Assembly: GCF_000255655.1 (NCBI RefSeq) | Contig: NZ_JH636434.1 | Location: forward strand, 754,661 to 818,660 | Source of the DNA: Schlesneria paludicola DSM 18645 | GTDB taxonomy: Bacteria; Planctomycetota; Planctomycetia; Planctomycetales; Planctomycetaceae | Length of the DNA: 64,000 bases | Direction: 5' to 3' | In this document: positions 26,994 through 36,489 of the stretch, in pieces | Position numbering within the stretch: position 1 is the stretch's first letter | Layout of the letters: each line of letters begins with the position of its first letter | Position numbers and translations under genes: made by a program | Notes under the pieces: model-generated | The model's database searches: none | Told to the model about the DNA's origin: nothing | The model's input: only the letters and a program-made list of their open reading frames with translations

Positions 26994-28667
26994 TCATTGG
27001 CAAATCTCGTTAGGCCCCTCGAAGATTAACGGCGCGTTCGTAGCCAGGCGAAGAACCATTCCGACCATTCGCGCATCGACGAACGGCCGATCAGTCCCCG
27101 AAACGAACAAGCCCGGTGTCAACCAAAGGCACTCGGTCTGATCCGATATCGATTTGTCTACTGGACCGTTTCTGAACCCTGTTCGATTCTCGACGCATCC
27201 TTCGATTCCGAGTGGGCCTCGGCAGCCCCCCCTGGCACGAATTCGATAGCCTGTATCAAGTGAGGTGTCACTCTCGACATTTCCACGGTCATCAATTTCG
27301 TTGTAGCCGATGCTCCAGACTACCGCTTCGCCGTTGTCATCGCGGCGATACTTGAGCGGGGCGCCGGTCGAATCCATGGGATCAGTCGGGACGGCGTCCA
27401 GAAAGTCGGGCACAAGCTGCTCAATCGACGCAGGGAATTGTCCATTTCGTCGTTGATACTGTTGTGCCGCGAGCGCGACATCGAGGCAGGACCGGCGTGA
27501 AAGAGCTTGTCGATGAGTTCTGTCGAGACTGCCACCCCCCAGAAGATATCCGTCAAGACTCGGCATCTGCTTCAAACAAGCGTCGAGTCGCAGGCTGAGT
27601 CGTGCCGGATCAAGTTGTCCCGAACGACGGCGATGTTTCGTGTCCATTTCGAATACGATCTCGTTTTTCAAATACGATCCCTTTTGCCGTTGATAGACCG
27701 GTCGATCGATCTGTTCGCAGTTATTCAGAAGTTCCTGACGGGCAAGTCGCAGCACGAGGTCAGGTTGGCCGATCGTCCAGAGAGCCACCTTTTTCCCCGC
27801 CAGAATCAGCGGCTCTTCCGGCTTGGCCATTTCCCAGTTCGGGACAAGGATGTTCGGCCCATCGGCACGATTCATCATGTTCCTGAAACACAGATAGTTC
27901 GCTTTCAGGATGTCCGAGGGTGGAACCGCGTCGGAAAGGTCGATCAGAAGCGCCTGCCGCGCTGCCTGCAATTGCTCAGGTGTCAGCAGCTCGTGTTCAG
28001 CCCACCGGGCAATTCCCACATACGTATACGATCGAATTCCCATCCCGATCAAATAGCAAATGACATATCGGGACATCATTGAATGACGCGCGCACCGTAA
28101 GTTGGCGAGATGCCAATCCCAGGCCGCATCAAGATCCCCCATTCTCTCAAGGCGAACCGCCTCGGCCTCGCTCAGAACGACAAGTCGTCGCAGATTCTGG
28201 TGGATATTCACAGTGGTGGTTTCGCCAGCGGTCTTCAACGAAGGACCGCTTGAACGCACCATCTCACTCGCACTTCGATATTCGTCAAGCGCCATGCGCC
28301 TGCCGCGAAGCCAGTGATCCAATCGTGAATTCCATGTCGGGTCGGCTTGCCGCGTCGCATCGCGCAATGCGCGTTCCACATCGCCGAAATTGTTAAACGA
28401 TTCACCTTGCTGATCCGCGACGTTATGAATCTGATCAAAAAACGTCAAAGCCAGTGCGTATCGAACAAGCGCATCCTCGTTCGTGGGAACGTCCTCAGCA
28501 ATCACCTGATCCGGGTCAAACGGAAGCGTCACGTCCGCGATCTGCCAAAGACAGATCCATCGCATCACAAATGGAGACAGCAGCACGGACACGGAGATGG
28601 CGAGCAACCAGGTACGCGTCGACCAGTTCCACGGCTTCCAAGGTGCCCACCGAAATTGTGATGGCAT
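26994..28667 (-). CDS. Membrane-anchored hypothetical protein with pilin-like C-terminal domain
   Basis: A 557-residue protein with one N-terminal membrane helix (TWLLAISVSVLLSPFVMRWI), then a long alpha-helical region. Near residues 400-470 the pattern AAQQYQRRNGQFPASIEQLV followed by FLDAVPTDPMDSTGAPLKYR resembles the globular part of type II secretion major pseudopilins (GspG). This pattern recurs in large planctomycete proteins of unknown role. The C-terminal 90 residues are of mixed composition. No operon partner is obvious; a tRNA lies upstream on the same strand. Confidence 0.65.
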   Translation of the reverse strand: MPSQFRWAPWKPWNWSTRTWLLAISVSVLLSPFVMRWICLWQIADVTLPFDPDQVIAEDVPTNEDALVRYALALTFFDQIHNVADQQGESFNNFGDVERALRDATRQADPTWNSRLDHWLRGRRMALDEYRSASEMVRSSGPSLKTAGETTTVNIHQNLRRLVVLSEAEAVRLERMGDLDAAWDWHLANLRCARHSMMSRYVICYLIGMGIRSYTYVGIARWAEHELLTPEQLQAARQALLIDLSDAVPPSDILKANYLCFRNMMNRADGPNILVPNWEMAKPEEPLILAGKKVALWTIGQPDLVLRLARQELLNNCEQIDRPVYQRQKGSYLKNEIVFEMDTKHRRRSGQLDPARLSLRLDACLKQMPSLDGYLLGGGSLDRTHRQALSRRSCLDVALAAQQYQRRNGQFPASIEQLVPDFLDAVPTDPMDSTGAPLKYRRDDNGEAVVWSIGYNEIDDRGNVESDTSLDTGYRIRARGGCRGPLGIEGCVENRTGFRNGPVDKSISDQTECLWLTPGLFVSGTDRPFVDARMVGMVLRLATNAPLIFEGPNEICQ

Positions 28668-28894
28668 TGGAGGTACTCAAGAACCCCAGGGAAAAGACAT
28701 TTCGCCTCTTCTCTGGAAGAGTAGAGAACTCTCTCCACGACTTCAACCGGCCTTTAAGTGCCCGTTGAAAGCAGGAGAACAGGCATCATGGCCTTCACGT
28801 CGTTCTGGCTCTTTTGAATCTGCGCAGAGCCAATCTCACTGATTTCAATAGGTTCGGCGACCCGGCATTGAACGGAGAATCGTGAGTGCCAATG

Positions 28895-28922
28895 AAAAAA
28901 CCCCAGCAAGCTGGGGTTTTTT
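28895..28922 (-). terminator. Bidirectional rho-independent terminator after tRNA-fMet
   Basis: CCCCAGC (28901-28907) pairs with GCTGGGG (28910-28916) and is flanked by A6 and T6, so it works on either strand. On the minus strand it lies 30 bases downstream of the initiator tRNA. Confidence 0.9.
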
Positions 28923-28951
28923 GGAGAGACTGCAAATTGCAATTTCTCAAG

Positions 28952-29025
<74 letters not shown>

Positions 29026-29287
29026 TCAGTGTGTCGCTGTCGACAGAGGGAGTATATCGGCCTGCCGCAGGAAGGGAAGTCAGTCGATTTCGAAATTCGT
29101 TTGTTTGCACAAGAATTGGCCGACTTTCGCAAGAAAAGTCAGCAACACCACGTACACGACAGTCGGTGCGACTTCAAGAAATCGCATTCCGTCGTCATCG
29201 ACGGCAATCAGGCTGATCGTGGAATACTCATTTTGAGTTCAATACGAGAAATACACTGCAGAAACAGGGCGGGGGGGTTATCTGTGC

Positions 29288-29401
29288 GCAGGCCGGGCCG
29301 AGCGGAACAGGCACATTTCCCCGGGTCATGGAAATCCACAAAAGGTTGGCCAGAGAAACCCTTCCCGTTGCTGCAGGAAAATGAGCCGGTCCCCGGCCTG
29401 C
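29288..29401. repeat. Dispersed stem-loop repeat, family B, copy 1
   Basis: The ends are perfect 10 bp inverted repeats, GCAGGCCGGG (29288-29297) and CCCGGCCTGC (29392-29401). Inside are GGAACAGGCACATTTCC near the left end and GGAAAATGAGCCGGTCCCC near the right end, an imperfect inverted pair. The central TGGAAATCCAC is shared with the copies at 57149 and 61425. It ends six bases from the stop codon of the GT4 gene on the minus strand. Confidence 0.75.
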
Positions 29402-29407
29402 TATCCG

Positions 29408-30601
29408 TTACGCGGCGTTCTTTTCGCGAAGAACTTCTTCAAAGACTTCTGCGACCTGTCGAGCGTTGTCTTCGACACGCAGCTTCGACGCCGTCTGCCA
29501 GCAATGGTCGCTCATGACCTGTCGGTCGGGACGACTGAGTGAGAAGTGGCGATCGATCTGATCGGCAAGTTGATCGACGGCCCAAGCGTCGGGAATCACA
29601 TATCCATTGCAGCCCGATTCGATGATGTCGGCACCACCCGCCGTCGCAGTGGTGATCACCGGCGTCCCGCACGCCATCGCCTCAAGATTGACATTCGGAA
29701 ACGGCTCGTAAATCGTCGGCAGCACGAACAGATCGCCCGCGCCGTAATACCGTTGAATGGCAGACTGGCGGCCGGCGAAATGAATCCGCCCGGCAAGTCC
29801 CACCGCGTTCGCCCGGCGCTGATAGCCCGAGATATCCCCGGCACCGAGAACCAGCAGACAAACCTCGCGATTCTTCATCCGGCTCATCGCGAGAAGCAGT
29901 GAGTCCAATCCTTTCCGACGAAAATCCATTGACGCGAAGATCAGCAGCGGTGTTTCGTCATCGGCCCGGCCAACTGCCATCGAAGAGGCGTGCGTCCCTG
30001 ATCCCAACTGACGAAAAATTTCGGCGCGAACTTCTGCTCGATCGTTTCGAACACCGGGATGAAATGTCCGCGTATCGACACCATTCACGATGCGGCGAAT
30101 GCGGGACTCGTCAACGCCGAAGTATTCTGTCAGCAGGCGCGCATCGAGCTTCGATTGCACAATGACGCGTCGTACTCCCGTCGGCCGGTACAACCGACGT
30201 TCCAATTCAAAAATCGCCCGATGTCGTGGATTCAGTTGCTGCAGCCAACGCGACACGGGGTTGCGATACCAGACCTTCACCCAATGGGTCTGCATCGGAT
30301 CGGTCAGCCGGTAGGTATCAAGCCCCGCGACCCGTGATAGGCCGTGCACGATATCGAACGACTGCGACCGAATCAACTTTTCGCAATTTTCGGCAAACGA
30401 CCGGTTCTTGGTCCATGACGTCAGCTTGTTGACCGCCACCGGTAGAAATTCCACTTCAGCACGCAGTTCGTCATCGATTGATTCACCGATAACCGTGACG
30501 CGGTGTCCCAATGCCTGCAAACCGCGAAACAAATTGACGCAGTACCGCTCGGCCCCGGCCTTCTTCAACGAACATTGACGACGAACAAGTCCGATATGCA
30601 T
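29408..30601 (-). CDS. Glycosyltransferase family 4 (WaaG-like)
   Basis: A 397-residue GT-B glycosyltransferase. The N-terminal half opens MHIGLVRRQCSLKKAGAERY with the GT4 Gly loop (KKAGAERYCVNLFRGL). The C-terminal half has the nucleotide-sugar motif EPFPNVNLEAMACGTPVITT (E-x7-E) near residue 300. Similarity of layout to WaaG, an LPS core glucosyltransferase, and the neighbouring heptosyltransferase gene suggest a role in lipopolysaccharide or another surface glycan. It lies downstream of the GT9 gene on the same strand, separated by a stem-loop repeat. Confidence 0.85.
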   Translation of the reverse strand: MHIGLVRRQCSLKKAGAERYCVNLFRGLQALGHRVTVIGESIDDELRAEVEFLPVAVNKLTSWTKNRSFAENCEKLIRSQSFDIVHGLSRVAGLDTYRLTDPMQTHWVKVWYRNPVSRWLQQLNPRHRAIFELERRLYRPTGVRRVIVQSKLDARLLTEYFGVDESRIRRIVNGVDTRTFHPGVRNDRAEVRAEIFRQLGSGTHASSMAVGRADDETPLLIFASMDFRRKGLDSLLLAMSRMKNREVCLLVLGAGDISGYQRRANAVGLAGRIHFAGRQSAIQRYYGAGDLFVLPTIYEPFPNVNLEAMACGTPVITTATAGGADIIESGCNGYVIPDAWAVDQLADQIDRHFSLSRPDRQVMSDHCWQTASKLRVEDNARQVAEVFEEVLREKNAA

Positions 30602-30663
30602 GAAAACTTACTCAGTTCGGCCAGTCGACCTTCGATTTACCAACGGTTTCGTGCACAGCATTG

Positions 30664-30767
30664 GCAGCCTGTTGAAATCAGAGAGACGGGCACTTGGTGT
30701 TCACTGTGTCATGGTGTTTTTCTTGATTCGGTGCGGAGCCTGTCCCCCTGGTTTCAACAGGCTGCTA
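30664..30767. repeat. Dispersed stem-loop repeat, family A, copy 1
   Basis: The arms GCAGCCTGTTGAAA (30664-30677) and TTTCAACAGGCTGC (30752-30765) are perfect inverted repeats. The interior GACGGGCACTTGGTGTTCAC ... TGTCATGG ... GGAGCCTGTCCCC matches the copy at 60841. The right edge contains the TAG stop codon of the GT9 gene (complement of 30765-30767). It may also act as a hairpin between the two glycosyltransferase genes. Confidence 0.8.
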
Positions 30768-31841
30768 GGCAGCATCACGAGTGGATCTCTGTCGGCCCAG
30801 TTGTCGCCTGACCGCGGCAAACACATGATCGACAGACAGGTCTCGCAAACAACGATGATGTTTCAGTGGGCACTCGCGCTGCTGGCAGGGCCCACAATCC
30901 AGTTTCAACTGCAGATGCTCGCCGAATTCATAGTTCGTCTCACTCCACTCGATGTGAGTCGGCCCGAACAGCGTCACGACGGGTGTCCCGAACGCGGCGG
31001 CAAAATGCCGTGGCCCGGAATCGGTCGTGACAAGCAGATCGGCCGAACTCACCGCCGCCTTCGTCAGGCCGATACTTAGCACCTCATCAGCCAAACTGAA
31101 CACCGCAGGATGATCCGCTGTTTCCGCAATCCAGCGGGCGTCGTCCCGTTCGGATGGTCCGCAAGCGACCAGAACACGTTGATCGAGTTGCGTCACGATG
31201 CGACGCGCCAGCTCGGCGAAGTACTCTCGCGGCCAATTCTTCGCCGCACCGAACGCTCCGCCCGTATTCAGACAGACGAAGGACCGGTGTCTGTGTTGCG
31301 GGCGTTCATCGTGATCCGAGCGACTTTGATTGAGGCGTGACCAGATTCCGTCAAACTGGTCCTGGTCCTGTGGCCGTACGGCAAGCTCAATCTGCCGGGA
31401 ATCATTGGAACACCCCAACACCGAGGCAAGTCGCAAATACTCATCGAGAACGGGATTGGGGATCGACTTGGATTTCGGAACGACACCATCCGTCAACAAC
31501 AAACTTCTGAGGTCGCGTGCGAATCCAATCCGGCGGCGGGCACCCGACAACCACGCCAGCCAGCCGGTCCGAAGCGAATTGGGCAACAGCAGGGCCACAT
31601 CAAATCGTTCGGCCCGTAAGGCGCGAATGAATGAAAGTCCGCGTTGCGAACGATCGCGGCCACGAGGATGATAGAACAGTGTTCGATCGAGCAAATCCGT
31701 TCCAGCCAGGACATCGGAAACGTAGGGCCGCATCACTCCCACAATTTCTGCGTCTGGAAACTGATTGCGCACAGCGCGCAACGCAGGGGTCGCCATCGCG
31801 GCGTCACCAATCCAGTTCGGCAGAAAGATCGCCAGTTTCAT
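30765..31841 (-). CDS. waaF: Glycosyltransferase family 9, ADP-heptose:LPS heptosyltransferase (WaaF-like)
   Basis: The frame is open far upstream (to 32177), but the family start is the ATG at 31841: MKLAIFLPNWIGDAAMATPA, giving 358 residues. LPNWIGDAAMATPALRAVR is the conserved opening of heptosyltransferases II, and TDSGPRHFAAAFGTPVVTLF with FGPTHIEWSET is the conserved ADP-heptose site of GT9 enzymes. A CxxC-like Cys cluster near the C-terminus (CGPCQQRECPLKHHRCLRDL) is seen in many family members. The enzyme adds heptose to inner-core LPS on the cytoplasmic side. It supports an LPS-bearing, Gram-negative-type envelope. Confidence 0.87.
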   Translation of the reverse strand: MKLAIFLPNWIGDAAMATPALRAVRNQFPDAEIVGVMRPYVSDVLAGTDLLDRTLFYHPRGRDRSQRGLSFIRALRAERFDVALLLPNSLRTGWLAWLSGARRRIGFARDLRSLLLTDGVVPKSKSIPNPVLDEYLRLASVLGCSNDSRQIELAVRPQDQDQFDGIWSRLNQSRSDHDERPQHRHRSFVCLNTGGAFGAAKNWPREYFAELARRIVTQLDQRVLVACGPSERDDARWIAETADHPAVFSLADEVLSIGLTKAAVSSADLLVTTDSGPRHFAAAFGTPVVTLFGPTHIEWSETNYEFGEHLQLKLDCGPCQQRECPLKHHRCLRDLSVDHVFAAVRRQLGRQRSTRDAA

Positions 31842-32333
31842 GAGCTTGCCATCCTTGGCTCGTTCGAGCGGGCGTCCCCGCCAACGTGTCATTGACCAGT
31901 GCATTCTTTGATCAATGCGGCATGTCGAATCACAACAGGAATCACTCGACGTGACATTGACCGAGCGAATCATCCTTGCGCTCTCCAATTCCGTCAATCC
32001 AGTTTCCGCCGCAGTGTCCCTCGCCTGCCAATCGACACGACAAGAACCGTCGTCGCAGCAATTCTGCCAGCGAAACAGTAATCCCGTCATCAAACGTCGA
32101 TGAACGCATACGAAGTGGGCCGACAAATCTTGGAGCTGTCTGGAAAAACTACCGGGGCTGAGTGATCGTGTCACCACTTCAACACGGCAGCCCGTCAGTC
32201 GAGAAACGTGTCACTCCGAAGCCTGAGGACGGCCAAGATTTGGAGGAGGCACTGCCGATGCCCTGGAACTTCCAGCGTTTCGTTCGTCCAGCTGCCGCCA
32301 CCCGCCCCGCATCTTGAGGGATCACTCAAGGGA
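31842..32333. other. Intergenic region between HNH and waaF genes
   Basis: Long overlapping frames are open here on both strands, but none has family features. The minus strand carries the upstream extension of the waaF frame (to 32177), whose composition (many Cys, Arg and Ser) does not look like a protein. A GGAGGAGG site at about 32242-32249 precedes a 19-codon plus-strand ORF (32258-32317), probably by chance. Confidence 0.4.
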
Positions 32334-32945
32334 CTAGTCGTGCAGAAATGTTCGCCAGCATTCGTACTTACGGCTATTCAGATGATGGAATAGCAGTGGA
32401 TTCCGAGCCGGCTTATGCGGGGCCTTCATCAACTTCATGCCCGCTTCGTACGGCGTACGGCCACCTTTTCGGACATTGCAGTCAAGGCAGCAGCACACGA
32501 TGTTTTCCCACGTCGTCGGACCGCCACGGCTTCTCGGCATCACGTGATCGAGGCTGAGGCTATGTGCGCCGAATCGCTTGCCACAATATTGGCAACGATT
32601 TTCGTCGCGAAGAAAGATATTCCGCCGATTGAATTTGACGCCGTTTCGTGGCAGCCGGTCGTAACGCAACAGCCGAACAATTCGCGGGACTTGAATCTCG
32701 AAGTTGACGGCTCGAATCCAATCGGTGTCCTGAATATCGTCGAGCGCCTGCTTCAGCAGCCCGACTTCGCGCCAATTGTCGAAGTCGTACGAATAGAATG
32801 TTCCATCGTCGACCGAGATCACTTCGGCGGCCCCTTTATAGAGCAGACAAAATGCCCGCGACACGGACAAGACGTGAACCGGAACATAATGGCGATTCAG
32901 CGCCAATACGCTGGACTGAATCGCCGGACTGTGTGCTGCAATCAT
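32334..32945 (-). CDS. HNH endonuclease-family protein
   Basis: About 203 residues from ATG 32945 (MIAAHSPAIQSSVLALNRHY), with GGAGGA about eleven bases upstream; the frame extends to 32987. The C-terminal half carries a complete HNH nuclease with zinc ligands: CQYCGKRF, then LDHVMPRSRGGPTTWENIV, then CLDCNVRKGGRTP. The N-terminal part (LNRHYVPVHVLSVSRAFCLL) is typical of a common bacterial HNH family of unknown substrate that is found as a solitary chromosomal gene. It is not obviously part of a restriction or intron system. Confidence 0.87.
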   Translation of the reverse strand: MIAAHSPAIQSSVLALNRHYVPVHVLSVSRAFCLLYKGAAEVISVDDGTFYSYDFDNWREVGLLKQALDDIQDTDWIRAVNFEIQVPRIVRLLRYDRLPRNGVKFNRRNIFLRDENRCQYCGKRFGAHSLSLDHVMPRSRGGPTTWENIVCCCLDCNVRKGGRTPYEAGMKLMKAPHKPARNPLLFHHLNSRKYECWRTFLHD

Positions 32946-33238
32946 CTCGCCTGTGCTCCTCCGCACTGGACAAGTCGGGCGCGTCACAAGTTCACTGCAG
33001 CGAATCGCGATTGACGAAAAATCGTAGGTTCAACGCTTCGCCGTCGGACGCCGTATTCTAGCCATCAATCCAAGTCGTCGGCAAGAATGTGGAGGAACTC
33101 GCCGTGGTCAATTCGGGTTGATTTTCTCCGAACGGTTAGCGATGGCTCGTCGAGCCACGTTTTATCATCGGAGAACCGAACTCATCCTCAACCCAGCAAG
33201 TGGACGCATTTGGCGCCGAACGAACTGCGGCTGTGCCG

Positions 33239-34045
33239 CTACAGATCTGCCGATGCACGGGTAAAGTGATGCAGGATAATTCCCGAGGCGACCGCAACAT
33301 TAAGCGAGTCGGTGCCCCGGCACATGGGAATCGTCAATTTTCGATCACAGAATTCGGTCCAGGCCTGATCGAGGCCCGCGTCTTCATTCCCCATAACGAC
33401 ACCGAAACGGGCTGGCCGACGCGCCGTTTCCAGCAATTCGGAATCGGTGTCCAGTACGGTCGCCGCGATTTGGAAGTTCCAATCCTGCTTGAGTCGACGA
33501 AGATCCTCCAGTAAATAATCCGTCTCGAAAATTGGAAGGGAAAACGTGGCCCCCATGGACACGCGAATCACGCGGCGCCCAAACGGGTCGCAGCAACCTT
33601 TACCGAGCAGCAATGCGTCGATCCCGAACGCAGCTCCAATTCTCACGATAGCGCCCATATTCTCTGGATTATCGCAATTGGGGCAGGCGACGACCGTCAA
33701 CCGTTGGGCATCGCGCGGCAAGAGTTCCTCCAGCGGCGCGCTGGGACGGCGAACCCCACAACCGACGACTCCAACATGGAAATCAAATCCAACCAGCGCG
33801 CTCATCACGCTTTGATCTGCGACATACAACGGAACGTCCGCCGGAACCTTGCCCTCCCACTCTTCGAGCCGTTTGCGGCTGATGAAAACCGAATGCGTTT
33901 CAAAGTCGCTTTCCAGGAGACGTTCGACGACTTTTTTCCCTTCCGCAATGAAGTAAGGGCCGCCTCGCTGCAGATTCTTCAGCTTGAGATTTCGGTACGA
34001 CTCGACACGCGGGTCGTCCAGCGAATCGATCGGAATCACCGGCAT
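33239..34045 (-). CDS. TrmH/SpoU-family RNA 2'-O-methyltransferase
   Basis: A 268-residue protein of the SPOUT superfamily, which methylates ribose 2'-OH in tRNA or rRNA using SAM. The N-terminal substrate-binding domain runs to about residue 115. The C-terminal knotted domain shows NPENMGAIVRIGAAFGIDAL (motif 1), FGVVMGNEDAGL (motif 2) and IPMCRGTDSLNVAVASGIIL (motif 3). The exact target nucleotide cannot be told. The M3 peptidase gene lies 148 bases upstream on the same strand. Confidence 0.9.
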   Translation of the reverse strand: MPVIPIDSLDDPRVESYRNLKLKNLQRGGPYFIAEGKKVVERLLESDFETHSVFISRKRLEEWEGKVPADVPLYVADQSVMSALVGFDFHVGVVGCGVRRPSAPLEELLPRDAQRLTVVACPNCDNPENMGAIVRIGAAFGIDALLLGKGCCDPFGRRVIRVSMGATFSLPIFETDYLLEDLRRLKQDWNFQIAATVLDTDSELLETARRPARFGVVMGNEDAGLDQAWTEFCDRKLTIPMCRGTDSLNVAVASGIILHHFTRASADL

Positions 34046-34193
34046 AGCTATCCAAGCTCACAAACGAATTGGCTCGTGAGTTTCCAAAAGAAAACGAGTC
34101 GTCAACAATCGTCGCAGATGCCTGCTCAATGCGTTCAGCAACCCGCTCAAAAAGATGAGCGGATCGCAACGACAATCAAGTGTAAACGAGGTG

Positions 34194-36287
34194 TTAATTG
34201 CCCAACCCGGAATGACGCAAGAGTGCGTCGACTTTGGGTTCGCGACCACGAAACTCGCGGAAGACCTCCATCGGATGCCGGCTGCCCCCCAACGCCAAGA
34301 CGGTATCGCGGAACCGCCGTCCGGTCTCGTGAATCGCCTGTGGATTGTCGAGTCCAGCCTCTTCAAAAGCACTGAAGGCATCGGCACTCAGAATTTCCGC
34401 CCACTTGTAACTGTAGTAGCCAGCGGCATACCCGCCGCTGAAAATGTGCTGAAACGAGCAAAGCGATCGATCTTCAGGAAGCAGCGGCAGGACGCTGGTT
34501 TGCTTGCTTAATCGCTGATTAACCTGATGCGGCGTTTCCGAACTGCTCGGATCATAATCCGAATGCAGCGTGATATCGGTCATTCCAAACAACAGTTGCC
34601 GCAGCGTCATCGAACCCGCGCGGAAATTCTTTGCCGCACGAATTTTCTCAAATAGCGATTCAGGCAGTGGCTCACCCGTCTGATAATGCCCCGTCAGGCT
34701 CAACAACGTCGGCCGGTGATAACACCAGTTTTCCATGAATTGACTGGGCAACTCGACGGCGTCCCACTCGACTCCATTGATCCCTGCGCAATCCGCAAAA
34801 TCGACTTTCGTCAACATATGTTGTAGACCATGGCCCATTTCATGGAACAGGGTCTCGACCTCACGAAACGACATCAGGCTTGGTGTGTCGCCGTGAGGCG
34901 GAGTTTGATTGCATACGAGATGTGCCACAGGCAATTGAAGATGCCCTCCCGTCGTGCGGCGGCCCAGGCAGTCATCCATCCAGGCCCCGCCCCGCTTATT
35001 TTCGGGGCGAGAATATGGGTCGAGATAGAACGAGGCGATATGCGTCCCCGATGCGTCGTGCACTCGATAGAACCGAACATCCGGATGCCACACGCTGACG
35101 TCGGTCTGCTGGTGGATTTTCACATCGAACAGGCGTTCGAGCAGTTGGAATAGCCCTGCGAGCACCCGTTCAAACGGAAAATAGGGACGAAGTTCATCGT
35201 CGGTATAGGCGTATCGCTCTTCTCGCAATCGCTCGGCCCAGAACGCCACATCCCAGACATTCAACGGTTCCGTCACACCATGTTCGGCGCGCAGGGCGCG
35301 AATATCGTCGAGGTCGCGCGCCGCCGCATCCCACGCGGCACTTCGCAGGTCGGTGAACATCTTGCGAATCGCTTCAACGCTGGGGGCCATCTTTCGCGCC
35401 AGGCTCACTTCCGCAAAGTTGTGATACCCCAGCAGCAATGCCTTTTCGCGACGAAGCGCCAAGAACCGAACGATCAGCAGATCATTATTCAGTTCCCCCG
35501 ACGACGCTCGCGTCACAAACGCGCGATAAAGCGTTTCGCGAAGAGCCCCGTTGCGACAATGCTCCATAAACGGAGTGAACAGCGGCGGCTCGAGCGTGAT
35601 CCGCCAGGGTCCCTGTGCAGGCGTGGCCTTCTCGACGGCGTCGGGGTGCGCGCCATTCCAGGATTTCGCCGCCAGATTTCTCAGCGTGCTCGGCCACCCC
35701 TCGGCATCAGCCGAATCGGTGATGTCCAAGGAAAAGGCCTTCGTTGCATCGAGCACATGGTTCGAGAATTCCGTCGACAGTTGCGACAATTCTTGCTCGA
35801 TGGCATTGAACCGCTCACGTTTTTCGCCCGTTAGCGCAATCCCCGAGAGCTCTGCGCCCTTGATCCGATCGGTCACAATCCGCTGTTGTGCTTCACTGAG
35901 CTTTGACCATTCGGCCCCCTGACGCAGTTGCTTCAGCGTCTGGTAAATTGGTTCGCTTTGACTGGCACGAAGACCAAACTGAACGACTTCAGGCAGTACG
36001 GTTTCATAGGCCGCTCTCAATTCATCGGAGTTAAGCACTCCGAACAGATGTCCGACGGGCTTCCAACCATATTCGAACGGTGGGTCAAGCGTCTCAAGTT
36101 TCCCCAGCGAACCTTCCCAGGTGGGCTGCAAATGCTGCTCGATCTCAGTCAGCTTCTCTGTCGCATCGTGAACCAGATGCTGCACCGCCGGCACGACGTG
36201 CTCTGGACGAATGGCGGCGAAGTCCGGCAAACCGCTGGTGGCCAAGAGAGGATTGTCTTTGAGCGAACTGGAGTCGACCATGACCAT
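34194..36287 (-). CDS. M3-family zinc metallopeptidase (oligopeptidase A-like)
   Basis: A 697-residue protein, the usual length for oligopeptidase A (PrlC). The zinc-binding HExxH motif is in VETLFHEMGHGLQHML near residue 480, and the third-ligand region follows in GVEWDAVELPSQFMENW. These cytosolic enzymes degrade short peptides, including cleaved signal peptides. The start MVMVDSSS leaves a choice between the first and third codon. Divergent from the thioredoxin-like gene at 36490. Confidence 0.93.
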   Translation of the reverse strand: MVMVDSSSLKDNPLLATSGLPDFAAIRPEHVVPAVQHLVHDATEKLTEIEQHLQPTWEGSLGKLETLDPPFEYGWKPVGHLFGVLNSDELRAAYETVLPEVVQFGLRASQSEPIYQTLKQLRQGAEWSKLSEAQQRIVTDRIKGAELSGIALTGEKRERFNAIEQELSQLSTEFSNHVLDATKAFSLDITDSADAEGWPSTLRNLAAKSWNGAHPDAVEKATPAQGPWRITLEPPLFTPFMEHCRNGALRETLYRAFVTRASSGELNNDLLIVRFLALRREKALLLGYHNFAEVSLARKMAPSVEAIRKMFTDLRSAAWDAAARDLDDIRALRAEHGVTEPLNVWDVAFWAERLREERYAYTDDELRPYFPFERVLAGLFQLLERLFDVKIHQQTDVSVWHPDVRFYRVHDASGTHIASFYLDPYSRPENKRGGAWMDDCLGRRTTGGHLQLPVAHLVCNQTPPHGDTPSLMSFREVETLFHEMGHGLQHMLTKVDFADCAGINGVEWDAVELPSQFMENWCYHRPTLLSLTGHYQTGEPLPESLFEKIRAAKNFRAGSMTLRQLLFGMTDITLHSDYDPSSSETPHQVNQRLSKQTSVLPLLPEDRSLCSFQHIFSGGYAAGYYSYKWAEILSADAFSAFEEAGLDNPQAIHETGRRFRDTVLALGGSRHPMEVFREFRGREPKVDALLRHSGLGN

Positions 36288-36489
36288 TGTCCTTACGTCA
36301 GTGAAGGCAGTGTGTTAACGATTGGTTGCTTGCGTGAGTTTCAGTTTGGAGAAGTGTAAACGGTCCTTTCGAACCTGCCAGCCATCGCGCCCGCATTTCT
36401 GTCAGACACCTTGAATTCACTTGGCTCTCAACGTAGCGTTCGTATGGCTGACGTTCACAACGGGAGTTCGCATCGCTTTTGAGGAGAAG

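Noticed and set aside
31842-32177. N-terminal extension of the waaF frame
   Set aside because: Heptosyltransferases begin with MKLAIFLPNWIGD; the upstream 112 codons have no protein character.
32258-32317. 19-codon ORF behind a GGAGGAGG site
   Set aside because: Too short to judge, no context, and purine-rich runs of this kind occur by chance in this sequence.
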